A stretch of DNA of 58,356 nt from Polaromonas sp. (GTDB taxonomy: Bacteria > Pseudomonadota > Gammaproteobacteria > Burkholderiales > Burkholderiaceae_C). The first letter of the stretch is position 1. The number at the start of each line of letters is the position of its first letter. Below the pieces are notes generated by a model. It was not told the origin of the DNA. It saw nothing but the letters and a program-made list of their open reading frames with translations, and searched no databases. The translations under genes were made by a program, and so were the position numbers. This document shows positions 37,721 through 48,660 of the stretch, piece after piece. The stretch spans positions 1 through 58,356 of the forward strand of contig NZ_JAQSDN010000019.1 in NCBI RefSeq assembly GCF_029945925.1, written 5' to 3'.

Positions 37721-38860
37721 TCAGGCCTGCAGCAGGATGCGCAGCATGCGGCGCAACGGCTCTGCCGCACCCCACAACAACTGGTCGCCAACCGTGAAGG
37801 CGCCCAGGTAGTCCGGCCCCATGGCCAGCTTGCGCAGGCGGCCAACCGGAATCGTCATGGTGCCGGTCACGGCGACCGGCGTCAGGTCGGTGATGCTGGC
37901 TTCACGCGTGTTGGGCACAACCTTGACCCACTCGTTGTCGGCGGCGATCATGGCTTCGATGTCGGCCAGCGGCACGTCTTTCTTGAGCTTGAAAGTCAGC
38001 GCCTGGCTGTGGCAACGCATGGCGCCGACGCGCACACAGAAGCCATCCACCGGGGTTTCGGCGGTGCCGAAGCTGGCGCCCTGGCCCAGGATCTTGTTGG
38101 TTTCGGCGCCGCCCTTCCACTCTTCCTTGCTCATGCCATTGCCGAGGTCCTTGTCGATCCAGGGGATCAGGCTGCCGCCCAACGGCACGCCAAAATTGGC
38201 CGTTTCGGCGGCGCCCAGGGACTGCTGTTTGGCCAGGACCCGGCGGTCGATTTCGAGAATGGCCGATTTGGGGTCGTCCAGCAGCGCCCGGACTTCACCG
38301 TTGAGCGTGCCGAACTGGGTCAGCAACTCACGCATGTGCTGCGCGCCGCCGCCGGAGGCGGCCTGGTAGGTCATGCTGGTCATCCACTCGACCAGGCCGG
38401 CCTTGTACAGTGCGCCCACACCCATCAACATGCAACTGACGGTGCAGTTGCCGCCAATCCAGTTCTTGCCGTCCTTGGCCAGCGCGTTCTGGATCACCGG
38501 CAGGTTGACCGGGTCCAGGATGATGATGGCGTCGTCGTTCATGCGCAGCGTGGAGGCCGCGTCGATCCAGTGGCCGGTCCAGCCGGCAGCGCGCAGCTTG
38601 GGATACACCTCGGAGGTGTAGTCGCCGCCCTGGGCGGTGATGATCACATCACACTTCTTCAGGGCATCGATGTCGAACGCGTCTTTCAGCGTGGTTTCGT
38701 TCTTCGCCTGCGCCGGGGCTTTGCCGCCGGCGTTCGAGGTCGAAAAGAAGACCGGCTCGATCAGGTCGAAGTCGCCTTCGGCCTGCATGCGGTCGATCAG
38801 CACCGAGCCGACCATGCCGCGCCAGCCGACGAGTCCTGTGAGATTGCCCTTGAGTTTCAT
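37721..38860 (-). CDS. asd: Aspartate-semialdehyde dehydrogenase
   Basis: Asd (379 residues) reduces aspartyl phosphate in the pathway to lysine, threonine, methionine and diaminopimelate. [11 protein letters not shown] is the NADP-binding loop, the catalytic Cys is in [11 protein letters not shown], and the His is in [11 protein letters not shown]. Length fits the Gram-negative type. The start at 38860 precedes this loop closely. leuB is upstream and fimV downstream, the conserved leuB-asd-fimV order. Confidence 0.96.
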   Translation of the reverse strand: MKLKGNLTGLVGWRGMVGSVLIDRMQAEGDFDLIEPVFFSTSNAGGKAPAQAKNETTLKDAFDIDALKKCDVIITAQGGDYTSEVYPKLRAAGWTGHWIDAASTLRMNDDAIIILDPVNLPVIQNALAKDGKNWIGGNCTVSCMLMGVGALYKAGLVEWMTSMTYQAASGGGAQHMRELLTQFGTLNGEVRALLDDPKSAILEIDRRVLAKQQSLGAAETANFGVPLGGSLIPWIDKDLGNGMSKEEWKGGAETNKILGQGASFGTAETPVDGFCVRVGAMRCHSQALTFKLKKDVPLADIEAMIAADNEWVKVVPNTREASITDLTPVAVTGTMTIPVGRLRKLAMGPDYLGAFTVGDQLLWGAAEPLRRMLRILLQA

Positions 38861-38939
38861 GATGCGCCCTTCAAAAAGTCAAAAATGAAGCTTTTCGGCC
38901 CGGCTCATCGAGCCGGCAGGGCACGACGAACCAGGCTTG

Positions 38940-39044
38940 CTAGCCTTTAATGGTGGTCGTTTTGGTGGTCTGGGCAAAAACCGGCGCAGCGCCGATCGCG
39001 CGCGAAGCGGCGATAAAGCGGGTGAGTGCGGGGTTTTTACGCAT
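38940..39044 (-). CDS. Possible 34-residue peptide between leuB and asd
   Basis: The 283-bp leuB-asd gap holds one short frame from ATG 39044 to TAG 38940. It begins MRKNPALTRFIAASRAIG and ends APVFAQTTKTTTIKG, which resembles a short signal peptide with an AXA-like site and nine more residues. There is no clear Shine-Dalgarno; a TACAAT lies 8 bp upstream of the ATG. It may be a leader peptide, or chance. No other structure in the gap is convincing apart from a CCGGCTC/GAGCCGG hairpin at 38900-38916. Confidence 0.2.
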   Translation of the reverse strand: MRKNPALTRFIAASRAIGAAPVFAQTTKTTTIKG

Positions 39045-39143
39045 GGGGCTATTGTAATCACGGCTGGCCGGACCGGCGCTTCGGGCGCCATTTGCCGGGT
39101 TGGCCTGTGGCTGCCAGCCAACGCCGAAGCGTCGGTGGCGTTT

Positions 39144-40220
39144 TCAGGACTGGCTCAGCGCCTTGACGACGGCATCACCCATCTGCACGGTGCTGACCTT
39201 GGTCGTGCCTTCGCTGAAGATGTCGGGTGTGCGCAGGCCTTGCGTCAGCACCGCGTCCACGGCTTTTTCGATACGCGCGGCGGCTTCCGGCTGGTTCAGG
39301 CTGAAACGCAGCATCATGGCCGCGCTCAAAATCGTTGCCAGCGGATTGGCCACACCCTGGCCGGCGATGTCGGGCGCGCTGCCATGGCTGGGTTCGTACA
39401 GGCCCTGGTTTTTGGTGTTCAGGCTGGCCGAAGGCAACATGCCGATGCTGCCGGTCAGCATGGCTGCGGCGTCGGAGAGGATGTCGCCGAACATGTTGCC
39501 GGTGACCACCACGTCAAACTTCTTCGGCGCCTTGACCAGCTGCATGGCGGCGTTGTCCACATACATATGGTCCAGCGCCACGTCGGGGTATTGCAAACCG
39601 ACTTCAGTGACGATGTCTTTCCAGAACTGGAAGGTTTCCAGCACATTGGCCTTGTCCACGCTGGTCACGCGGCTGCCGCGCTTGCGTGCCGCCTGGAAGG
39701 CGACATGGGCGATGCGTTCAATCTCCGGGCGCGAATAACGCATGGTGTCGAACGCTTCCTCGCTGCCGGGGAAGTGGCCGTCCACGGCGGTACGCCGTCC
39801 GCGCGGCTGGCCGAAGTAGATGTCGCCGGTCAGCTCGCGGATGATCAGGATGTCCAGGCCGGACACCAGCTCGCGTTTCAGGCTGGAGGCGTCCACCAGC
39901 TGCGGGTAACAGATGGCGGGACGGAAGTTGGCGAACAGGGCCATGCTCTTGCGCAGGCCCAGGATGGCCTGCTCGGGGCGCAGCGGGCGATCCAGCTTGT
40001 CGTACTTCCAGTCGCCGACGGCGCCGAACAACACGGCGTCGGAGGCCTGTGCCAGTTTGAGTGTGGCTTCGGGCAGCGGGTGGCCGTGGGCTTCGTAGGC
40101 TGCGCCGCCCACCAGTGCGGTCTCGGTTTCAAATGTCAGGTCCAGTGCGCCCAGCACCTTGACGGCCTCGGCGACGATTTCGGTGCCGATGCCGTCACCG
40201 GGAAGAATTGCGATTTTCAT
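39144..40220 (-). CDS. leuB: 3-isopropylmalate dehydrogenase
   Basis: LeuB (358 residues) carries out the NAD-dependent oxidative decarboxylation in leucine synthesis. [16 protein letters not shown] is the family start; the substrate-binding Arg/Lys/Asp residues occur in [11 protein letters not shown] and YVDNAAM, and the NAD site in [14 protein letters not shown]. The true start is ATG 40220; the open frame above it crosses a repeat. It follows leuD by 76 bp. Confidence 0.96.
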   Translation of the reverse strand: MKIAILPGDGIGTEIVAEAVKVLGALDLTFETETALVGGAAYEAHGHPLPEATLKLAQASDAVLFGAVGDWKYDKLDRPLRPEQAILGLRKSMALFANFRPAICYPQLVDASSLKRELVSGLDILIIRELTGDIYFGQPRGRRTAVDGHFPGSEEAFDTMRYSRPEIERIAHVAFQAARKRGSRVTSVDKANVLETFQFWKDIVTEVGLQYPDVALDHMYVDNAAMQLVKAPKKFDVVVTGNMFGDILSDAAAMLTGSIGMLPSASLNTKNQGLYEPSHGSAPDIAGQGVANPLATILSAAMMLRFSLNQPEAAARIEKAVDAVLTQGLRTPDIFSEGTTKVSTVQMGDAVVKALSQS

Positions 40221-40230
40221 GGTTGCTCTT

Positions 40231-40270
40231 TGATTGATAGCTGTTAGCGCCCGTCCCATAAGGGCTGGAG
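40231..40270. repeat. Dispersed palindromic repeat between leuD and leuB
   Basis: TGATTGATAGCTGTTAGCGC, then CCGTCCCATAAGGGCTGGAG, contains the GATAGC and GCGCCCGT...TATAAGGGC modules also found at 24055 and 25981. It occupies the leuD-leuB gap inside the leu operon. Confidence 0.55.
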
Positions 40271-40296
40271 GCACTTTTTATATAAAAACAGGGGAA

Positions 40297-40947
40297 TCAG
40301 GCGATCAGGGTATGCGCCAGCCAGGGCTTGGTCGCCAGACGTTCGGCCTCAAAGGCCTTGATCTTGTCGCTCTGGCGCAGGGTCAGGCCGATGTCGTCGT
40401 AACCGCCGAGCAGGCAGAATTTCTTGAAGGCCTGCACCTCGAAGGGAAGCTCTTCACCCTGCGGCTTGATCACCACCTGGCGCTCGAGGTCGATGGTGAG
40501 CTGGTAGCCGGGGAAGGCCAGCGCCTCGTCGAACAGCTGGCTCACTTGCGCATCGCTGAGCACGATCGGCAGCAGGCCGTTCTTGAAGCTGTTGTTGAAA
40601 AAGATGTCGGCGTAACTCGGCGCGATGATGGCGCGAAAGCCGTACTGGTCCAGCGCCCAGGGCGCGTGCTCGCGCGAAGAGCCGCAGCCGAAGTTCTTGC
40701 GCGCCAGCAGGATGGAGGCGCCCTGGTAACGCGGCTGGTTCAGCACGAAGTCCGGGTTCGGCCTGCGCGTCGCCGGGTCCTGGCCGGGAAAGCCGGGGTC
40801 CAGGTAACGCCAGGCGTCAAACAGGTTGGGGCCGAAGCCGGTCTTGCGGATGGACTTGAGAAACTGCTTGGGGATGATGGCGTCGGTGTCGACGTTCTCG
40901 CGGTCCATGGGGGCGACCAGGCCCTTGTGTACGGTGAATTTCTGCAT
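40297..40947 (-). CDS. leuD: 3-isopropylmalate dehydratase small subunit
   Basis: LeuD (216 residues) is the swivelling small subunit of isopropylmalate isomerase. [14 protein letters not shown] and [13 protein letters not shown] are the diagnostic motifs. It follows leuC by 10 bp and is not accompanied by the entericidin gene sometimes found at this point in related genomes. Length is normal. Confidence 0.96.
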   Translation of the reverse strand: MQKFTVHKGLVAPMDRENVDTDAIIPKQFLKSIRKTGFGPNLFDAWRYLDPGFPGQDPATRRPNPDFVLNQPRYQGASILLARKNFGCGSSREHAPWALDQYGFRAIIAPSYADIFFNNSFKNGLLPIVLSDAQVSQLFDEALAFPGYQLTIDLERQVVIKPQGEELPFEVQAFKKFCLLGGYDDIGLTLRQSDKIKAFEAERLATKPWLAHTLIA

Positions 40948-40957
40948 GATGTGACTC

Positions 40958-42379
40958 TCAGGAGAATTTGCGAATATCGACGAAGTGGCCGTGTACCGCG
41001 GCGGCCGCCGCCATGGCCGGGCTGACCAGGTGGGTGCGGCCGCCCGCGCCCTGCCGGCCTTCGAAGTTGCGGTTGCTGGTGGAGGCGCAACGCTCGCCCG
41101 GCTCGAGCCGGTCGGCGTTCATCGCCAGGCACATGGAGCAGCCGGGCTCGCGCCACTCAAAACCCGCAGCAACAAAAATCTTGTCCAGGCCTTCACGCTC
41201 GGCCTGTTCCTTGACCAGGCCGGAGCCGGGCACGACCAGCGCGAGCTTGACGTTGCCTGCCACCTTCTTGCCGATTTTCTGGAGGATGGCTGCCGCTTCG
41301 CGCATGTCCTCGATGCGGCTGTTGGTGCAGGAGCCGATGAAGACCTTGTCGACCAGGATGTCGTTGATGGCCTTACCGGGCTGCAGGCCCATGTAGGTCA
41401 ACGCGCGTTCGATGGCGTCGCGCTTGTTCGCGTCTTTTTCCTTGTCGGGGTCGGGCACACGGTCGTCGATCGACAGCACCATCTCGGGCGAGGTGCCCCA
41501 GGTGACCTGTGGCCGGATCTGGCTCGCATCGAGCTGCACCACGGTGTCGAAAACGGCGTCGGCATCGGACTGCAGCGTGCTCCAGTACTGCGCCGCTTGG
41601 TCCCACTCCACGCCGGTGGGTGCGAGCGGCTTGCCCTTGACGTAGGCGATCGTCTTGGCATCCACCGCGACCAGGCCGGCGCGAGCACCGGCTTCGATGG
41701 CCATGTTGCAGACCGTCATGCGGCCTTCCATGCTCAGGGCGCGTATCGCCGGGCCCCCAAATTCAATGGTGTAGCCGGTGCCGCCCGCGGTACCGATTTT
41801 TCCAATGATCGCCAGCACGATGTCCTTGCCGGTCAGGCCCGGGGCCAGCATGCCGTCCACCCGCACCAGCATGTTTTTTGCTTTTTTGGCAAGCAGGGTC
41901 TGCGTGGCCATCACATGTTCGACTTCGCTCGTGCCAATACCGTGCGCCAGTGCGCCAAACGCGCCGTGGGTCGAGGTGTGCGAGTCGCCGCAGACCACGG
42001 TCATGCCGGGCAGGGTGGCGCCGGTCTCAGGCCCCATCACATGCACGATGCCCTGGCGCTTGGACAGGAAGGGAAAGTAGGCGGCCGCACCGAACTCGGC
42101 GATGTTGCTGTCCAGCGTGGTGATCTGCTCCTTGCTGACCAGGTCGGTGATGCCGTCGTAGCCGAGCTCCCAGCCGGTGGTCGGCGTGTTGTGGTCGGCG
42201 GTGGCGACGATGGAGCTGATGCGCCAGACCTTGCGGCCGGCCTCGCGCAGGCCTTCAAACGCCTGCGGGCTGGTCACTTCGTGCACCAGGTGCCGGTCGA
42301 TGTAGAGGATGGCGGTGCCGTCTTCCTCGGTGTGGACGACGTGTTCGTCCCAGATCTTGTCGTAGAGGGTGCGTCCCAT
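40958..42379 (-). CDS. leuC: 3-isopropylmalate dehydratase large subunit
   Basis: LeuC (473 residues) carries the [4Fe-4S] cluster of the isomerase, with its ligand cysteines in [13 protein letters not shown] and [25 protein letters not shown] is the aconitase-family signature. It heads the leuCDB run, 27 bp after the LysR gene. The enzyme works in the cytoplasm on the product of LeuA (not in the window). Confidence 0.97.
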   Translation of the reverse strand: MGRTLYDKIWDEHVVHTEEDGTAILYIDRHLVHEVTSPQAFEGLREAGRKVWRISSIVATADHNTPTTGWELGYDGITDLVSKEQITTLDSNIAEFGAAAYFPFLSKRQGIVHVMGPETGATLPGMTVVCGDSHTSTHGAFGALAHGIGTSEVEHVMATQTLLAKKAKNMLVRVDGMLAPGLTGKDIVLAIIGKIGTAGGTGYTIEFGGPAIRALSMEGRMTVCNMAIEAGARAGLVAVDAKTIAYVKGKPLAPTGVEWDQAAQYWSTLQSDADAVFDTVVQLDASQIRPQVTWGTSPEMVLSIDDRVPDPDKEKDANKRDAIERALTYMGLQPGKAINDILVDKVFIGSCTNSRIEDMREAAAILQKIGKKVAGNVKLALVVPGSGLVKEQAEREGLDKIFVAAGFEWREPGCSMCLAMNADRLEPGERCASTSNRNFEGRQGAGGRTHLVSPAMAAAAAVHGHFVDIRKFS

Positions 42380-42406
42380 GGTGTTTTCCTTCGTGGTCTG
42401 TCGATT

Positions 42407-43351
42407 TTAAGGGGGGAGGGAGGTGCCGTCCGGGGTGACCGCACGCGCAGTGAGGTGGTCGACCAGCAGGCGGGCGGTGACGGGCAGGCTGGAAAAATCG
42501 CGCGCCACCAGGGCGATCTGGCGGGACGCCCAGGCATCGGTCAGCGCGACCGATTCAAGTTCGCCGACGCCGTGCATCAGCTCGAACGCCCGTTGCGGCA
42601 TCACGCCGACGCCCAGGCCGTTGTGGATCATGCGGCACATCGCGTCCAGCCCCGTCACATGGATGCGCAGCTTGATCGTGCGCCCGGCTGAGGCGGCGGC
42701 GTCACGCATCGCCAGGTAGATCGAGCTGTTCGAATGCAGGCCGACGTGGTCGAAATCGAGGCTGTCCGCAAAAGCGATGCTGTCTCGCGTGCCCAGCACA
42801 TGGCCGCGCGGCACGATCATCACGAGGCGGTCCTGGCGGTAGGGCAGGGTCTGCAGCTTGCCAATGCCGTCGGCGGTGTTGCAGATGCCGAGGTCGGCCG
42901 CGCCCTCCTGCACCGCACGCACGACTTCCGTGCTCAGGTGCTCCTCAAGATCGATCTTGACCTCCGGATGCTGGCTGATGAAGGTGCCGAGGTCTTCCGG
43001 CAGGAACTGCACGATGGCCGAGATGCTGGCATGCACACGCACATGGCCGCGCACGCCGGCCGCGTATTCGCTGAGCTCGCCCTGCATTTTCTCGAGGCTG
43101 AACAGCACCGAACGGGCATGGTGCAGCAGGCTCTGGCCGGCCGGCGTCAGGTCCACGCCGCGTGTGTGGCGGTACAGCAGCGGCGTGTCGAGCGCGGCTT
43201 CGAGGTCGGAGAGGCGTTTGCTGACAGCCGACGCGGCAATGAATTCCCGCTCCGCCGCCTTGCCGATGCTGCCAAGCTCACACACGGCCACAAACAATTG
43301 CAGCGACGTGAGGTCCATGCGGCGGGCGAAGTTGCGTTCTGAGCTGCTCAT
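42407..43351 (-). CDS. LysR-family transcriptional regulator upstream of leuCDB
   Basis: LysR regulator of 314 residues. The N-terminal winged HTH runs from LTSLQLFVAVCELGSIGKAAE to FIAASAVSKRLSDLEAAL, and the effector domain follows (HVRVHASISAIVQFLPEDL). It is transcribed in the same direction as leuC, 27 bp upstream, rather than divergently, which is unusual for a LysR activator of the next gene. An effector is not evident. GTG 43381 and ATG 43318 (before DLTSLQL) are alternative starts; none has a good Shine-Dalgarno. Confidence 0.85.
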   Translation of the reverse strand: MSSSERNFARRMDLTSLQLFVAVCELGSIGKAAEREFIAASAVSKRLSDLEAALDTPLLYRHTRGVDLTPAGQSLLHHARSVLFSLEKMQGELSEYAAGVRGHVRVHASISAIVQFLPEDLGTFISQHPEVKIDLEEHLSTEVVRAVQEGAADLGICNTADGIGKLQTLPYRQDRLVMIVPRGHVLGTRDSIAFADSLDFDHVGLHSNSSIYLAMRDAAASAGRTIKLRIHVTGLDAMCRMIHNGLGVGVMPQRAFELMHGVGELESVALTDAWASRQIALVARDFSSLPVTARLLVDHLTARAVTPDGTSLPP

Positions 43352-43474
43352 CAAAAAGGGGTCAAAGTCATCGTGGTTCACGATGTATGCCTATTTTGAC
43401 CGCTTTATCCGGACCTGGTCATCGCGGAATGCGATGGCTGGCTTGCCCGCTGGCTGGGGCCTGCCTAGCCCCCC

Positions 43475-43550
43475 ATGGGGGGAATTTTGCGGTGTTTTTG
43501 GCCTCCAGCCCAGACGGGACGGGCGCAAGCAGCTACTGAATTGATAGCGT
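43475..43550. repeat. Composite dispersed repeat (CCCCCCATGGGGGG plus GCAGCTACTGAATTGATAGC)
   Basis: A perfect CCCCCC-AT-GGGGGG palindrome (from about 43470) is followed by TTTTGCGGTGTTTTTGGCCT, then CCAGCCC, and GGGCGCAAGCAGCTACTGAA, then TTGATAGC. The second part belongs to the same family as 22146, 30078, 33747 and 54041. It lies between the LysR gene and the next gene's 3' end. Confidence 0.5.
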
Positions 43551-43931
43551 TCAGTCGATGATCCTGCCGGGATCGAGCGCCCGCACCCGGGGGTCCACGT
43601 TGTAGCCGCCGAACTCGGTGTAACGCAGCAGGGGCCGCTCGCAGCGGCCGCAGTGCCAGACCTCGCAGCGGTTGTAGGGAAAAAAGCCGACAGCCACCGG
43701 GGCATCGGGCGAGTCGTAACGCGTGCCCTGGGGATGTTTTTCTTCCAGGGTGGGTTCGTCCACGGCGGGGTCGCGCAAGGTGGCGACCAAGGTCATCTGC
43801 CCGGCTTCCCAGCGGTACTCGGCTAGGCTCTCCCAGCCGGCGCAGGCGCCCAGCGCGCAATCGCAGGCGCGGGGTGCGGTGGGACGGGCGATGGCCGAAC
43901 GCAGTTCAGCGGCAGTCTGGATGAACGTCAA
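43551..43931 (-). CDS. Conserved hypothetical Cys-rich protein downstream of gltA
   Basis: Unrecognised protein of 126 residues. Two Cys groups suggest metal binding: CDCALGAC near residue 28 and CEVWHCGRCERPLLRY near residue 90. The start is the TTG at 43931, chosen because a strong GAGGAG lies 8 bases upstream and no ATG fits; the upstream frame runs through the gltA terminator. It is on the gltA strand but separated by that terminator, so read-through or its own promoter would be needed. No function is proposed. Confidence 0.65.
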   Translation of the reverse strand: MTFIQTAAELRSAIARPTAPRACDCALGACAGWESLAEYRWEAGQMTLVATLRDPAVDEPTLEEKHPQGTRYDSPDAPVAVGFFPYNRCEVWHCGRCERPLLRYTEFGGYNVDPRVRALDPGRIID

Positions 43932-43960
43932 GGGTGAACTCCTCAAGCGGCCAGGGCCGC

Positions 43961-43992
43961 AAAAAAGCCCGCCCATGTTGCCACGGGCGGGC
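43961..43992 (-). terminator. Intrinsic terminator of gltA
   Basis: On the minus strand, GCCCGCCC pairs with GGGCGGGC (8 bp, extended by two pairs, short loop) and is followed by six Ts. It lies 22 bp after the gltA stop. Confidence 0.9.
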
Positions 43993-44014
43993 CGGATTCA
44001 GGCGTGCAGGGGAA

Positions 44015-45325
<1,311 letters not shown>

Positions 45326-45347
45326 TTCTTGCGTCTTTCTTGTCAAA

Positions 45348-45671
45348 TCAAAAGGGGTCAGTCACGGGGCCTGTGGCTGCGGCGCGAATCAAGTTTAAGA
45401 CCTGCATGGCCTCGTAAGTAGATGCACTTACCTGCGCGTCCGCTTCAGAAAGCTGGCTGGGCTCCCGACGTTTTAGCAGAAGGTCCAGCAAATCGTTGTC
45501 AGACAGATCCATTAAATCATTCAGGCCTTGAGCCTGGCTGACGGTCAAGGTAGCTTCATGACGCCTGAAGAACTTTTCGATCAGCAGGTCGTTTTCCAGC
45601 AAACCCCGGCGGCAACGCCATTTGAGCTTGCTCAGGGCCCGCTCGTCGAGTCGTTCATCCATCCCATTCAT
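45348..45671 (-). CDS. sdhE: FAD assembly factor SdhE
   Basis: SdhE (107 residues) helps attach FAD covalently to SdhA. The signature [13 protein letters not shown] contains the RGxxE motif that defines the family. It sits between sdhB and gltA, as in many betaproteobacteria. A second in-frame ATG at 45662 (MDERLDE) may be the true start. The C-terminus has about 20 extra residues beyond the core domain. Confidence 0.92.
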   Translation of the reverse strand: MNGMDERLDERALSKLKWRCRRGLLENDLLIEKFFRRHEATLTVSQAQGLNDLMDLSDNDLLDLLLKRREPSQLSEADAQVSASTYEAMQVLNLIRAAATGPVTDPF

Positions 45672-45698
45672 CTCAAAGCCGTCCCGTGGTCCTGGGTT

Positions 45699-46403
45699 CT
45701 AGATAGAACGCAGGACCATCATTTCCTTGATCTTGCCGATGGCCTTGCTGGGGTTCAGACCCTTGGGGCAGACATCGACGCAGTTCATGATGGTGTGGCA
45801 GCGGAACAGGCGGTAGGGGTCTTCGAGGTTGTCCAGGCGGTCGGCGGTGGCTTCATCGCGGCTGTCGGCAATGAAGCGGTAGGCCTGCAGCAGGCCGGCC
45901 GGGCCGACAAACTTGTCCGGGTTCCACCAGAAGCTGGGGCAGGACGTCGAGCAGCTCGCGCACAGGATGCACTCGTACAGGCCGTTGAGTTCGTCGCGTT
46001 CCTCGGGGCTTTGCAGGCGCTCTTTTTCGGGCGGCACGTTGTCGTTGATCAGGTAGGGCTTGATCGAGTTGTACTGCTTGAAGAAGTCCGTCATGTCGAC
46101 GATCAGGTCGCGCACCACCGGCAGGCCGGGCAGGGGCTTGAGCACGATGGTGCCGGGCAAGGTGCGCATGTTGGTCAGGCACGCCAGGCCGTTCTTGCCG
46201 TTGATGTTCATCGCGTCCGAGCCGCACACGCCTTCGCGGCAGGAGCGGCGGAAGGAAATGGTCGGGTCCTGCGCCTTGAGTTTCATCAGCGCGTCCAGCA
46301 ACATGCGTTCGCTGCCGTCGAGCTCGACCTCGATGGTCTGCATGTAGGGCTTGGCGTCGGTGTCGGGGTCGTAACGGTAAATCTGGAAAGTACGTTTGGA
46401 CAT
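45699..46403 (-). CDS. sdhB: Succinate dehydrogenase iron-sulfur subunit
   Basis: SdhB (234 residues) carries electrons from SdhA to quinone. All three cluster motifs are present: [2Fe-2S] in CREGVCGSDAMNING...C, [4Fe-4S] in CILCASCSTSCP, and [3Fe-4S] in CHTIMNCVDVCPKGL. It is 31 bp from sdhA. Membrane-associated on the cytoplasmic side. Confidence 0.97.
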   Translation of the reverse strand: MSKRTFQIYRYDPDTDAKPYMQTIEVELDGSERMLLDALMKLKAQDPTISFRRSCREGVCGSDAMNINGKNGLACLTNMRTLPGTIVLKPLPGLPVVRDLIVDMTDFFKQYNSIKPYLINDNVPPEKERLQSPEERDELNGLYECILCASCSTSCPSFWWNPDKFVGPAGLLQAYRFIADSRDEATADRLDNLEDPYRLFRCHTIMNCVDVCPKGLNPSKAIGKIKEMMVLRSI

Positions 46404-46434
46404 GGAGGTTCTCGCTGATCTTGTTGGCTTGGGC

Positions 46435-48228
46435 TTAGAAGCTGCGCACGGTGAGCGGCACGGAGTCGACCGTCAGCGGCTTCATCTGCACCGGTTTGTA
46501 GGCCAGGCGGCTGCCTTCGCTGTACCACAGGGTGTGCTTGTGCCAGTCGGTGTCGTTGCGGCCGTTCGGGTGTTCCGGCGTGTCGCCATAGTCATCGACC
46601 GAATGCGCGCCGCGGCTTTCGTGGCGGGCGGCGGCCGAGACGATGGTGGCCTGGGCCGCCTCGATCAGGTTCTCGACTTCCAGCGCCTCGATGCGCGCGG
46701 TGTTGAAGATCTTCGATTTGTCTTTCAGGCCGATGTTGCTCACGCGCTTGCGCAGTTCGGCGATCTTGGCGACACCGGCGTCCATGATGGCCTGGGTGCG
46801 GAACACACCGGCGTGTTGCTGCATGGCGGCGCGGATGTCGTTGGCCACGTCCTGGGCGTATTCGCCGTCCGTCGCGTTGTCCAGGCGGGCGATGCGCGCC
46901 AGCGTGGCGTCGGCGGCATCGGCAGGCAGGCTCTTGTGGCTGGTGGTCTTGTTGAACTCGACGATGTGGTTGCCGGCGGCGCGGCCGAACACCAGCAGGT
47001 CCAGCAGCGAGTTGGTGCCCAGGCGGTTGGCGCCGTGCACGCTGACGCAGGCGCATTCACCGACCGCGTACAGGCCGTTGACAACCTGGCTCTTGTTGCC
47101 GGCGTCCTGCGTGACCACCTGGCCGTGGATGTTGGTCGGAATGCCGCCCATCTGGTAGTGGATGGTGGGCACCACGGGAATCGGTTCCTTGGTGATGTCC
47201 ACGTTGGCAAAGTTGTGGCCGATCTCGAAAACCGAGGGCAAGCGCTTCATGATGGTCTCGGCGCCCAGGTGGGTCATGTCGAGGTTGATGTAGTCCTTGT
47301 TCGGACCGCAGCCGCGGCCTTCCTTGATTTCCTGGTCCATGCAGCGCGAGACGTAGTCGCGTGGTGCCAGGTCCTTGTAGGCCGGTGCATAACGCTCCAT
47401 GAAGCGCTCGCCGTTGCTGTTGCGCAAAATGGCGCCTTCGCCGCGGCAGCCTTCGGTCAGCAACACGCCGGCGCCATGCACGCCGGTCGGGTGGAACTGC
47501 CAGAACTCCATGTCTTCAAGCGGGATGCCGGCGCGCGCCGCCATGCCCAGGCCGTCGCCGGTGTTGATGAAGGCATTGGTCGATGCCGCAAAAATGCGGC
47601 CGGCGCCGCCGGTGGCCAGCAGCGTGGTCTTGGCTTCGAAGATATGCACGTCGCCGGTTTCCATCTCGATGGCCGTCACGCCCACCACATCGCCGGCGGC
47701 ATCACGGATCAGGTCCATCGCCAGCCATTCGACGAAGAAGCTGGTTTTTTCCTTGACGTTCTGCTGGTACAGCGTGTGCAGCATGGCGTGGCCGGTGCGG
47801 TCAGCCGCGGCGCAGGCGCGCTGCACCGGCTTTTCACCGTAGTTGGCGGTGTGGCCGCCGAAAGGGCGCTGGTAAATCGTGCCGTCGGGGTTGCGGTCAA
47901 ACGGCATGCCCATGTGCTCAAGGTCATACACGACCTTGGGCGCTTCGCGGCACATGTACTCGATCGCATCCTGGTCGCCGAGCCAGTCGGAGCCCTTGAC
48001 GGTGTCGTAGAAATGGTAGTGCCAGTTGTCTTCGGACATGTTGCCGAGCGAGGCACCGATGCCGCCCTGGGCCGCCACCGTGTGCGAGCGCGTCGGGAAC
48101 ACCTTGGAGAGCACGGCCACGTTCAGGCCGGCACGCGCCAGCTGCAGCGAGGCGCGCATGCCGGAGCCGCCGGCCCCGACGATCACCACGTCAAATTTGC
48201 GTTTGGGAAGCTTGGAGGATGCAGTCAT
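46435..48228 (-). CDS. sdhA: Succinate dehydrogenase flavoprotein subunit
   Basis: SdhA (597 residues) oxidises succinate. The FAD-binding start VVIVGAGGSGMRASL is clear; the FAD-linked His is in TRSHTVAAQGGIGASLG; HPTGVHGAG and the catalytic Arg in the QEIKEGRGCG region are as in E. coli. It lies between sdhD (51 bp) and sdhB. Long open frames on the opposite strand here are composition artefacts. Confidence 0.97.
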   Translation of the reverse strand: MTASSKLPKRKFDVVIVGAGGSGMRASLQLARAGLNVAVLSKVFPTRSHTVAAQGGIGASLGNMSEDNWHYHFYDTVKGSDWLGDQDAIEYMCREAPKVVYDLEHMGMPFDRNPDGTIYQRPFGGHTANYGEKPVQRACAAADRTGHAMLHTLYQQNVKEKTSFFVEWLAMDLIRDAAGDVVGVTAIEMETGDVHIFEAKTTLLATGGAGRIFAASTNAFINTGDGLGMAARAGIPLEDMEFWQFHPTGVHGAGVLLTEGCRGEGAILRNSNGERFMERYAPAYKDLAPRDYVSRCMDQEIKEGRGCGPNKDYINLDMTHLGAETIMKRLPSVFEIGHNFANVDITKEPIPVVPTIHYQMGGIPTNIHGQVVTQDAGNKSQVVNGLYAVGECACVSVHGANRLGTNSLLDLLVFGRAAGNHIVEFNKTTSHKSLPADAADATLARIARLDNATDGEYAQDVANDIRAAMQQHAGVFRTQAIMDAGVAKIAELRKRVSNIGLKDKSKIFNTARIEALEVENLIEAAQATIVSAAARHESRGAHSVDDYGDTPEHPNGRNDTDWHKHTLWYSEGSRLAYKPVQMKPLTVDSVPLTVRSF

Positions 48229-48279
48229 GATTGCTTTTTTTTAAGTCGGTCGTCAAAAGTGGAGGCTCGGTTCCGGGGC

Positions 48280-48645
48280 TCAAAGGCGCCACAGGACCTG
48301 GATGCCCCAGCCGGCGCAGGCCACCAGCCACACGATCGTGAACACGTCCAGGGACAGCTTGAGCCACACCGGCTTGACGTAGTCCATCCAGATGTCGCGC
48401 ATGCCGACCCACACGTGGTAGAGCAGCGCGAGGATCACGACAAAGGTCAGCACCTTCATCCACTGCGACGCGAAAATGCCGGCCCAGCGGTCATAACCGA
48501 CCGGACCCTTGGTGAAGATCACCTGGGCCAGCAGCAGGACGGTAAAAAGGGCCATCAGGGCCGCGGTGACGCGCTGGGCCAGCCAGTCACGTGTGCCGTA
48601 ATGCGCGCCGACAACGAGGCGTTTGGAGCCGTAGTTCACAGACAT
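48280..48645 (-). CDS. sdhD: Succinate dehydrogenase membrane anchor SdhD
   Basis: SdhD (121 residues) with three membrane helices at about 27-45, 63-84 and 96-118, anchors SdhAB and helps bind heme b and quinone. RVTAALMALFTVLL and the heme-region His in LALLYHVWVGMRDIWMDYV are typical. It is 15 bp after sdhC. Confidence 0.93.
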   Translation of the reverse strand: MSVNYGSKRLVVGAHYGTRDWLAQRVTAALMALFTVLLLAQVIFTKGPVGYDRWAGIFASQWMKVLTFVVILALLYHVWVGMRDIWMDYVKPVWLKLSLDVFTIVWLVACAGWGIQVLWRL

Positions 48646-48660
48646 GGGTTGCTCCTTGGA

